NCBI GenBank assembly: GCA_037893225.1
Contig: JAZGUH010000116.1
Span: 3,782,001 to 3,846,000, forward strand
Direction of reading: 5' to 3'
DNA: 64,000 nucleotides
DNA from: Hippasteria phrygiana
Taxonomy: Eukaryota > Echinodermata > Asteroidea > Valvatida > Goniasteridae
Shown: one piece after another, positions 50,534 through 61,700 of the stretch
How positions within the stretch are numbered: position 1 is the stretch's first letter
Layout: each line of letters opens with the position of its first letter
Made by a program: the position numbers and the translations under genes
The notes under the pieces: generated by a model
The model's database searches: none
What the model saw: only the letters and a program-made list of their open reading frames with translations
What the model was told of the DNA's origin: nothing

Positions 50534-53500
50534 TGGTATATTGACCAAATCCAGTAATGTTTACACTTATGGGTAGCTTAGATCTAGCGCAACAATTTCA
50601 GACCATCGCCAGCTTCACAGCGTTAGAACTCTTCGAAAAAATTCAAACCTCGCAACTAATTTCTTCCCGTGAACTCTGTTTCCGTTCTCCCGTTTACTGC
50701 ATTGTGACTGCTTAACGTTTGCCACATTTTCAGATGAACGCCCCTCCTTTCCCTGTTCATAATTGAATGGGATATTGACCAAATCCAGTAATTTTCACAC
50801 GTATGGGTAGCTTAGATCTAGCGCAACAATTTGAGACCATCGCCAGCTTCACAGCGTTAGAACTCTTCGAGAAAATTCAAACCTCGCAACAAATTTCTTC
50901 CTGTGAACCCTGTGTGCGTTCTTCCGTTTACTGCATTGTAACTGTTTAACGTTTGCCACATTTTCAGATGAACGCCCCTCCTTTCCCTGTTCATAATTGA
51001 ATGGGATATTGACCAAATCCAGCAATTTTCACACGTATGGGTAGCTTAGATATAGCGCAACAATTTGAGACCATCGCCAGCTTCACAGCGTTAGAACTCT
51101 TCGAGAAAATTCAAACCTCGCAACACATTTCTTCCTGTGAACCCTGTGTGCGTTCTTCCGTTTACTGCATTGTGACTGCTTAACGTTTGCCACATTTTCA
51201 GATGAACGCCGCTCCTTTCCCTGTTCATAATTGAATGGGATATTGACCAAATCCAGTAATTTCCACACGTATGGGTAGCTTAGATATAGCGCAACAATTT
51301 GAGACCATCGCCAGCTTCACAGCGTTAGAACTCTTCGAGAAAATTCAAACCTGGCAACACATTTCTTCCTGTGAACCCTGTGTGCGTTCTTCCGTTTACT
51401 GCATTGTGACTGCTTAACGTTTGCCACATTTTCAGATGAACGCCGCTCCTTTCCCTGTTCATAATTGAATGGGATATTGACCAAATCCAGTAATTTTCAC
51501 ACGTATGGGTAGCTTAGATATAGCGCAACAATTTCAGACCATCGCCAGCTTCACAGCGTTAGAACTCTTCGAGAAAATTCAAACCTCGCAACAAATTTCT
51601 TCCTGTGAACTCTGTGTGCGTTCTTCCGTTTACTGTATTGTAACTGTTTAACGTTTGCCACATTTTCAGATGAACGCCCCTCCTTTCCCTGTTCATAATT
51701 GAATGGGATATTGACCAAATCCAGTAATTTACACACGTATGGGTAGCTTAGATATAGCGCAACAATTTCAGACCATCACCAGCTTCACAGCGTTAGAACT
51801 CTTCGAGAAAATTCAAACCTCGCAACAAATTTCTTCCCGTGAACTCTGTCTGCGTTCTCCCGTTTACTGTATTGTGGCTGCTTAACGTTTGCCAAATTTT
51901 CAGATGAACGCCCCTCCTTTCCCTGTTCATAATTGAATGGGATATTGACCAAATCCAGTAATTTTCACACGTATGGGTAGCTTAGATATAGCGCAACAAT
52001 TTCAGACCATCGCCAGCTTCACAGCGTTAGAACTCTTCGAGAAAATTCAAACCTGGCAACACATTTCTTCCTGTGAACCCTGTGTGCGTTCTTCCGTTTA
52101 CTGCATTGTGACTGCTTAACGTTTGCCACATTTTCAGATGAACGCCGCTCCTTTCCCTGTTCATAATTGAATGGGATATTGACCAAATCCAGTAATTTTC
52201 ACACGTATGGGTAGCTTAGATATAGCGCAACAATTTCAGACCATCGCCAGCTTCACAGCGTTAGAACTCTTCGAGAAAATTCAAACCTCGCAACAAATTT
52301 CTTCCTGTGAACTCTGTGTGCGTTCTTCCGTTTACTGTATTGTAACTGTTTAACGTTTGCCACATTTTCAGATGAACGCCCCTCCTTTCCCTGTTCATAA
52401 TTGAATGGGATATTGACCAAATCCAGTAATTTACACACGTATGGGTAGCTTAGATATAGCGCAACAATTTCAGACCATCACCAGCTTCACAGCGTTAGAA
52501 CTCTTCGAGAAAATTCAAACCTCGCAACAAATTTCTTCCCGTGAACTCTGTCTGCGTTCTCCCGTTTACTGTATTGTGGCTGCTTAACGTTTGCCAAATT
52601 TTCAGATGAACGCCCCTCCTTTCCCTGTTCATAATTGAATGGGATATTGACCAAATCCAGTAATTTTCACACGTATGGGTAGCTTAGATATAGCGCAACA
52701 ATTTCAGACCATCGCCAGCTTCACAGCGTTAGAACTCTTCGAGAAAATTCAAACCTCGCAACAAATTTCTTCCTGTGAACTCTGTGTGCGTTCTTCCGTT
52801 TACTGTATTGTAACAGACTGTTTAACGTTTGCCACATTTTCAGATGAGCGCCCCTCCTTTCCCTGTTTATAATTGAATGGGATATTGACCAAATCCAGCA
52901 ATTTTCACACGTATGGGTAGCTTAGATCTAGCGCAACAATTTGAGACCATCGCCAGCTTCATAGCGTGAGAACTCTTCGAGAAAATTCAAACCTCGCAAC
53001 AAATTTCTTCCCGTGAACTCTGTCTGCGTTCTCCCGTTTACTGTATTGTGGCTGCTTAACGTTTGCCAAATTTTCAGATGAACGCCCCTCCTTTCCCTGT
53101 TCATAATTGAATGGTATTTTGACCAAATCCAGCAGTTTTCACACGTATGGGTAGCTTAGATCTAGCGCAACAATTTGAGACCATCGCCAGCTTCACAGCG
53201 TTAGAACTCTTCGAGAAAATTCAAACCTCGCAACAAATTTCTTCCTGTGAACCCTGTATGCGTTCTTCCGTTTACTGCATTGTAACTGTTTAACGTTTGC
53301 CACATTTTCAGATGAACGCCCCTCCTTTCCCTGTTCATAATTGAATGGGATATTGACCAAATCCAGCAATTTTCACACGTATGGGTAGCTTAGATATAGC
53401 GCAACAATTTCAGACCATCGCCAGCTTCACAGCGTTAGAACTCTTCGAGAAAATTCAAACCTCGCAACACATTTCTTCCTGTGAACCCTGTGTGCGTTCT

Positions 53501-54983
53501 TCCGTTTACTGCATTGTGACTGCTTAACGTTTGCCACATTTTCAGATGAACGCCGCTCCTTTCCCTGTTCATAATTGAATGGGATATTGACCAAATCCAG
53601 TAATTTCCACACGTATGGGTAGCTTAGATATAGCGCAACAATTTGAGACCATCGCCAGCTTCACAGCGTTAGAACTCTTCGAGAAAATTCAAACCTGGCA
53701 ACACATTTCTTCCTGTGAACCCTGTGTGCGTTCTTCCGTTTACTGCATTGTGACTGCTTAACGTTTGCCACATTTTCAGATGAACGCCGCTCCTTTCCCT
53801 GTTCATAATTGAATGGGATATTGACCAAATCCAGTAATTTTCACACGTATGGGTAGCTTAGATATAGCGCAACAATTTCAGACCATCGCCAGCTTCACAG
53901 CGTTAGAACTCTTCGAGAAAATTCAAACCTCGCAACAAATTTCTTCCTGTGAACTCTGTGTGCGTTCTTCCGTTTACTGTATTGTAACTGTTTAACGTTT
54001 GCCACATTTTCAGATGAACGCCCCTCCTTTCCCTGTTCATAATTGAATGGGATATTGACCAAATCCAGTAATTTACACACGTATGGGTAGCTTAGATATA
54101 GCGCAACAATTTCAGACCATCACCAGCTTCACAGCGTTAGAACTCTTCGAGAAAATTCAAACCTCGCAACAAATTTCTTCCCGTGAACTCTGTCTGCGTT
54201 CTCCCGTTTACTGTATTGTGGCTGCTTAACGTTTGCCAAATTTTCAGATGAACGCCCCTCCTTTCCCTGTTCATAATTGAATGGGATATTGACCAAATCC
54301 AGTAATTTTCACACGTATGGGTAGCTTAGATATAGCGCAACAATTTCAGACCATCGCCAGCTTCACAGCGTTAGAACTCTTCGAGAAAATTCAAACCTGG
54401 CAACACATTTCTTCCTGTGAACCCTGTGTGCGTTCTTCCGTTTCCTGCATTGTGACTGCTTAACGTTTGCCACATTTTCAGATGAACGCCGCTCCTTTCC
54501 CTGTTCATAATTGAATGGGATATTGACCAAATCCAGTAATTTTCACACGTATGGGTAGCTTAGATATAGCGCAACAATTTCAGACCATCGCCAGCTTCAC
54601 AGCGTTAGAACTCTTCGAGAAAATTCAAACCTCGCAACAAATTTCTTCCTGTGAACTCTGTGTGCGTTCTTCCGTTTACTGTATTGTAACTGTTTAACGT
54701 TTGCCACATTTTCAGATGAACGCCCCTCCTTTCCCTGTTCATAATTGAATGGGATATTGACCAAATCCAGTAATTTCCACACGTATGGGTAGCTTAGATA
54801 TAGCGCAACAATTTCAGACCATCACCAGCTTCACAGCGTTTGAACTCTTCGAGAAAATTCAAACCTCGCAACTAATTTCTTCCTGTGAACTCTGTGTGCG
54901 TTCTTCCGTTTACTGCATTGTGACTGCTTAACGTTTGCCACATTTTCAGATGAACGCCCCTCCTTTCCCTGTTCATAATTGAA
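50296..54983 (+). repeat. 10-monomer higher-order repeat, two copies (2344 bp each), headed by a 238-bp monomer
   Basis: Copies are 50296-52639 and 52640-54983. Each begins with a 238-bp monomer carrying GTAACAGACTG and GATGAGCG. Later monomers are marked by GTGAACCCTG, CAACACAT or TGGCAACACAT, GCCGCTCC, TAATTTACAC with CTGTCTGCG, and GTATTGTAACTG. The two copies agree best from the fourth to the ninth monomer. The second and third differ: 50534 is a TAATGTTTAC type, whereas 52878 has AGCGTGAG and 53112 has TATTTTGACC with CAGTTTTCAC. Confidence 0.85.
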
Positions 54984-57900
54984 TGGGATATTGACCAAAT
55001 CCAGTAATTTTCACACGTATGGGTAACTTAGATATAGCGCAACAATTTCAGACCATCGCCAGCTTCACAGCGTTAGAACTCTTCGAGAAAATTCAAACCT
55101 CGCAACAAATTTCTTCCCGTGAACTCTGTGTGCGTTCTTCCGTTTACTGTATTGTAACAGACTGTTTAACGTTTGCCACATTTTCAGATGAGCGCCCCTC
55201 CTTTCCCTGTTTATAATTGAATGGGATATTGACCAAATCCAGCAATTTTCACACGTATGGGTAGCTTAGATCTAGCGCAACAATTTGAGACCTTCGCCAG
55301 CTTCACAGCGTTAGAACTCTTCGAGAAAATTCAAACCTCGCAACACATTTCTTCCTGTGAACCCTGTGTGCGTTCTTCCGTTTACTGCATTGTAACTGTT
55401 TAACGTTTGCCACATTTTCAGATGAACGCCCCTCCTTTCCCTGTTCATAATTGAATGGGATATTGACCAAATCCAGCAATTTTCACACGTATGGGTAGCT
55501 TAGATATAGCGCAACAATTTGAGACCATCGCCAGCTTCACAGCGTTAGAACTCTTCGAGAAAATTCAAACCTGGCAACACATTTCTTCCTGTGAACCCTG
55601 TGTGCGTTCTTCCGTTTACTGCATTGTGACTGCTTAACGTTTGCCACATTTTCAGATGAACGCCCCTCCTTTCCCTGTTCATAATTGAATGGGATATTGA
55701 CCAAATCCAGTAATTTACACACGTATGGGTAGCTTAGATATAGCGCAACAATTTCAGACCATCACCAGCTTCACAGCGTTAGAACTCTTCGAGAAAATTC
55801 AAACCTCGCAACAAATTTCTTCCCGTGAACTCTGTCTGCGTTCTCCCGTTTACTGTATTGTGGCTGCTTAACGTTTGCCAAATTTTCAGATGAACGCCCC
55901 TCCTTTCCCTGTTCATAATTGAATGGGATATTGACCAAATCCAGTAATTTTCACACGTATGGGTAGCTTAGATATAGCGCAACAATTTCAGACCATCGCC
56001 AGCTTCACAGCGTTAGAACTCTTCGAGAAAATTCAAACCTCGCAACAAATTTCTTCCTGTGAACTCTGTGTGCGTTCTTCCGTTTACTGTATTGTAACAG
56101 ACTGTTTAACGTTTGCCACATTTTCAGATGAGCGCCCCTCCTTTCCCTGTTTATAATTGAATGGGATATTGACCAAATCCAGCAATTTTCACACGTATGG
56201 GTAGCTTAGATCTAGCGCAACAATTTGAGACCATCGCCAGCTTCATAGCGTGAGAACTCTTCGAGAAAATTCAAACCTCGCAACAAATTTCTTCCCGTGA
56301 ACTCTGTCTGCGTTCTCCCGTTTACTGTATTGTGGCTGCTTAACGTTTGCCAAATTTTCAGATGAACGCCCCTCCTTTCCCTGTTCATAATTGAATGGTA
56401 TTTTGACCAAATCCAGCAGTTTTCACACGTATGGGTAGCTTAGATCTAGCGCAACAATTTGAGACCATCGCCAGCTTCACAGCGTTAGAACTCTTCGAGA
56501 AAATTCAAACCTCGCAACAAATTTCTTCCTGTGAACCCTGTGTGCGTTCTTCCGTTTACTGCATTGTAACTGTTTAACGTTTGCCACATTTTCAGATGAA
56601 CGCCCCTCCTTTCCCTGTTCATAATTGAATGGGATATTGACCAAATCCAGTAATTTTCACACGTATGGGTAGCTTAGATATAGCGCAACAATTTGAGACC
56701 ATCGCCAGCTTCACAGCGTTAGAACTCTTCGAGAAAATTCAAACCTCGCAACAAATTTCTTCCCGTGAACTCTGTCTGCGTTCTCCCGTTTACTGTATTG
56801 TGGCTGCTTAACGTTTGCCAAATTTTCAGATGAACGCCACTCCTTTCCCTGTTCATAATTGAATGGTATTTTGACCAAATCCAGTAATTTGTACACGTAT
56901 GGGTAGCTTAGATTTAGCGCAACAATTTCAGACCATCACCAGCTTCACAGCGTTAGAAATTTTCGAGAAAATTCAAACCTCGCAACTAATTTCTTTCTGT
57001 GAACTCTGTGTGCGTTCTTCCGTTTACTGCATTGTGACTGCTTAACGTTTGCCATATTTTCAGATGAGCGCCCCTCCTTTCCCTGTTTATAATTGAATGG
57101 GATATTGACCAAATCCAGCAATTTTCACACGTATGGGTAGCTTAGATATAGCGCAACAATTTCAGACCATCACCAGCTTCACAGCGTTAGAACTCTTCGA
57201 GAAAATTCAAACCTCGCAACAAATTTCTTCCCGTGAACTCTGTCTGCGTTCTCCCGTTTACTGTATTGTGGCTGCTTAACGTTTGCCAAATTTTCAGATG
57301 AACGCCACTCCTTTCCCTGTTCATAATTGAATGGTATTTTGACCAAATCCAGCAGTTTTCACACGTATGGGTAGCTTAGATCTAGCGCAACAATTTGAGA
57401 CCATCGCCAGCTTCACAGCGTTAGAACTCTTCGAGAAAATTCAAACCTCGCAACAAATTTCTTCCCGTGAACTCTGTGTGCGTTCTCCCGTTTACTGCAT
57501 TGTGGCTGCTTAACGTTTGCCAAATTTTCAGATGAACGCCACTCCTTTCCCTGTTCATAATTGAATGGTATTTTGACCAAATCCAGTAATTTTTACACGT
57601 ATGGGTAGCTTAGATTTAGCGCAACAATTTCAGACCATCACCAGCTTCACAGCGTTAGAAATTTTCGAGAAAATTCAAACCTCGCAACTAATTTCTTTCC
57701 GTGAACTCTGTGTGCGTTCTCCCGTTTACTGCATTGTGACTGCTTAACGTTTGCCAAATTTTCAGATGAACGCCCCTCCTTTCCCTGTTCATAATTGAAT
57801 GGTATATTGACCAAATCCTGTTATTTTTACACTTATGGGTAGCTTAGACCTAGCGCAACAATTTGAGACCATCGCCAGCTTCACAGCGTTAGAACTCTTC

Positions 57901-58267
57901 GAGAAAATTCAAACCTCGCAACAAATTTCTTCCTGTGAACTCTGTGTGCGTTCTTCCGTTTACTGCACTGTGACTGCTTAACGTTTGCCACATTTTCAGA
58001 TGAACGCCCCTCCTTTCCCTGTTCATAATTGAATGGTATATTGACCAAATCCAGTAATTTTTACACGTATGGGTAGCTTAGATTTAGCGCAACAATTTCA
58101 GACCATCACCAGCTTCACAGCGTTAGAACTCTTCGAGAAAATTCAAACCTCGCAACTAATTTCTTCCCGTGAACTCTGTGTGCGTTCTTCCGTTTACTGC
58201 ATTGTGACTGCTTAACGTTTGCCACATTTTCAGATGAACGCCCCTCCTTTCCCTGTTCATAATTGAA
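54984..58267 (+). repeat. Diverged units headed by 238-bp monomers (4-mer then 10-mer)
   Basis: 54984-55923 is four monomers (940 bp): 238-bp head with GGGTAACTTAG, a CAATTTTCAC / CAACACAT type, a TGGCAACACAT type and a TAATTTACAC type. 55924-58267 is ten monomers (2344 bp). Its first three match 52640-53345, but the rest are rarer types: GCCACTCC, GATTTAG with GAAATTTTCG and ATTTCTTTC (56864 and 57566), and GACCTAG with ATCCTGTTATTTT (57800). 56864 ends GATGAGCG and TTTATAATTG like a 238-bp monomer but lacks the insertion, so it is a hybrid. Confidence 0.82.
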
Positions 58268-58739
58268 TGGGATATTGACCAAATCCAGTAATTTTCACAC
58301 GTATGGGTAACTTAGATATAGCGCAACAATTTCAGACCATCGCCAGCTTCACAGCGTTACAACTCTTCGAGAAAATTCAAACCTCGCAACAAATTTCTTC
58401 CTGTGAACTCTGTGTGCGTTCTTCCGTTTACTGTATTGTAACAGACTGTTTAACGTTTGCCACATTTTCAGATGAGCGCCCCTCCTTTCCCTGTTTATAA
58501 TTGAATGGGATATTGACCAAATCCAGCAATTTTCACACGTATGGGTAGCTTAGATCTAGCGCAACAATTTGAGACCATCGCCAGCTTCACAGCGTTAGAA
58601 CTCTTCGAGAAAATTCAAACCTCGCAACACATTTCTTCCTGTGAACCCTGTGTCCGTTCTTCCGTTTACTGCATTGTAACTGTTTAACGTTTGCCACATT
58701 TTCAGATGAACGCCCCTCCTTTCCCTGTTCATAATTGAA
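58268..58739 (+). repeat. 238-bp monomer and following monomer
   Basis: The 238-bp monomer at 58268 (with singleton GCGTTACAAC and GGGTAACTTAG) is followed by a CAATTTTCAC / CAACACAT / GAACCCTG monomer with GTGTCCG at 58506. This pair resembles 54984-55455. Confidence 0.83.
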
Positions 58740-61700
58740 TGGGATATTGACCAAATCCAGCAATTTTCACACGTATGGGTAGCTTAGATCTAGCGCAACA
58801 ATTTGAGACCATCGCCAGCTTCATAGCCTGAGAACTCTTCGAGAAAATTCAAACCTCGCAACAAATTTCTTCCCGTGAACTCTGTCTGCGTTCTCCCGTT
58901 TACTGTATTGTGGCTGCTTAACGTTTGCCAAATTTTCAGATGAACGCCCCTCCTTTCCCTGTTCATAATTGAATGGTATTTTGACCAAATCCAGCAGTTT
59001 TCACACGTATGGGTAGCTTAGATCTAGCGCAACAATTTGAGACCATCGCCAGCTTCACAGCGTTAGAACTCTTCGAGAAAATTCAAACCTCGCAACAAAT
59101 TTCTTCCCGTGAACTCTGTGTGCGTTCTCCCGTTTACTGCATTGTGGCTGCTTAACGTTTGCCACATTTTCAGATGAACGCCCCTCCTTTCCCTGTTCAT
59201 AATTGAATGGGATATTGACCAAATCCAGTAATTTTCACACGTATGGGTAGCTTAGATATAGCGCAACAATTTCAGACCATCGCCAGCTTCACAGCGTTAG
59301 AACTCTTCGAGAAAATTCAAACCTCGCAACAAATTTCTTCCTGTGAACTCTGTGTGCGTTCTCCCGTTTACTGCATTGTGGCTGCTTAACGTTTGCCACA
59401 TTTTCAGATGAACGCCCCTCCTTTCCCTGTTCATAATTGAATGGGATATTGACCAAATCCAGTAATTTTCACACGTATGGGTAGCTTAGATATAGCGCAA
59501 CAATTTCAGACCATCGCCAGCTTCACAGCGTTAGAACTCTTCGAGAAAATTCAAACCTCGCAACAAATTTCTTCCTGTGAACTCTGTGTGCGTTCTTCCG
59601 TTTACTGTATTGTAACAGACAGATGAGCGCCCCTCCTTTCCCTGTTTATAATTGAATGGGATATTGACCAAATCCAGCAATTTTCACACGTATGGGTAGC
59701 TTAGATCTAGCGCAACAATTTGAGACCATCGCCAGCTTCATAGCGTGAGAACTCTTCGAGAAAATTCAAACCTCGCAACAAATTTCTTCCCGTGAACTCT
59801 GTCTGCGTTCTCCCGTTTACTGTATTGTGGCTGCTTAACGTTTGCCAAATTTTCAGATGAACGCCCCTCCTTTCCCTGTTCATAATTGAATGGTATTTTG
59901 ACCAAATCCAGCAGTTTTCACACGTATGGGTAGCTTAGATCTAGCGCAACAATTTGAGACCATCGCCAGCTTCACAGCGTTAGAACTCTTCGAGAAACAT
60001 CAAACCTCGCAACAAATTTCTTCCCGTGAACTCTGTGTGCGTTCTCCCGTTTACTGCATTGTGGCTGCTTAACGTTTGCCACATTTTCAGATGAACGCCC
60101 CTCCTTTCCCTGTTCATAATTGAATGGGATATTGACCAAATCCAGTAATTTTCACACGTATGGGTAGCTTAGATATAGCGCAACAATTTCAGACCATCGC
60201 CAGCTTCACAGCGTTAGAACTCTTCGAGAAAATTCAAACCTCGCAACAAATTTCTTCCTGTGAACTCTGTGTGCGTTCTTCCGTTTACTGTATTGTAACA
60301 GACTGTTTAACGTTTGCCACATTTTCAGATGAGCGCCCCTCCTTTCCCTGTTTATAATTGAATGGGATATTGACCAAATCCAGCAATTTTCACACGTATG
60401 GGTAGCTTAGATCTAGCGCAACAATTTGAGACCATCGCCAGCTTCACAGCGTTAGAACTCTTCGAGAAAATTCAAACCTCGCAACAAATTTCTTCCCGTG
60501 AACTCTGTCTGCGTTCTCCCGTTTACTGTATTGTGGCTGCTTAACGTTTGCCAAATTTTCAGATGAACGCCCCTCCTTTCCCTGTTCATAATTGAATGGT
60601 ATTTTGACCAAATCCAGCAGTTTTCACACGTATGGGTAGCTTAGATCTAGCGCAACAATTTGAGACCATCGCCAGCTTCACAGCGTTAGAACTCTTCGAG
60701 AAAATTCAAACCTCGCAACAAATTTCTTCCCGTGAACTCTGTGTGCGTTCTCCCGTTTACTGCATTGTGGCTGCTTAACGTTTGCCACATTTTCAGATGA
60801 ACGCCCCTCCTTTCCCTGTTCATAATTGAATGGGATATTGACCAAATCCAGTAATTTTCACACGTATGGGTAGCTTAGATATAGCGCAACAATTTCAGAC
60901 CATCGCCAGCTTCACAGCGTTAGAACTCTTCGAGAAAATTCAAACCTCGCAACAAATTTCTTCCTGTGAACTCTGTGTGCGTTCTCCCGTTTACTGCATT
61001 GTGGCTGCTTAACGTTTGCCACATTTTCAGATGAACGCCCCTCCTTTCCCTGTTCATAATTGAATGGGATATTGACCAAATCCAGTAATTTTCACACGTA
61101 TGGGTAGCTTAGATATAGCGCAACAATTTCAGACCATCGCCAGCTTCACAGCGTTAGAACTCTTCGAGAAAATTCAAACCTCGCAACAAATTTCTTCCTG
61201 TGAACTCTGTGTGCGTTCTTCCGTTTACTGTATTGTAACAGACAGATGAGCGCCCCTCCTTTCCCTGTTTATAATTGAATGGGATATTGACCAAATCCAG
61301 CAATTTTCACACGTATGGGTAGCTTAGATCTAGCGCAACAATTTGAGACCATCGCCAGCTTCATAGCGTGAGAACTCTTCGAGAAAATTCAAACCTCGCA
61401 ACAAATTTCTTCCCGTGAACTCTGTGTGCGTTCTCCCGTTTACTGCATTGTGGCTGCTTAACGTTTGCCACATTTTCAGATGAACGCCGCTCCTTTCCCT
61501 GTTCATAATTGAATGGGATATTGACCAAATCCAGTAATTTTCACACGTATGGGTAGCTTAGATATAGCGCAACAATTTCAGACCATCGCCAGCTTCACAG
61601 CGTTAGAACTCTTCGAGAAAATTCAAACCTCGCAACAAATTTCTTCCTGTGAACTCTGTGTGCGTTCTTCCGTTTACTGCATTGTAACTGTTTAACGTTT

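Noticed and set aside
50510..50534. Bacterial -35/-10 or TATA-like promoter (TTGACC, and TATAATTG in the monomers with TTTATAATTG)
   Set aside because: These are AT-rich fragments of the monomer with no downstream gene; the match carries no weight in a repeat array.
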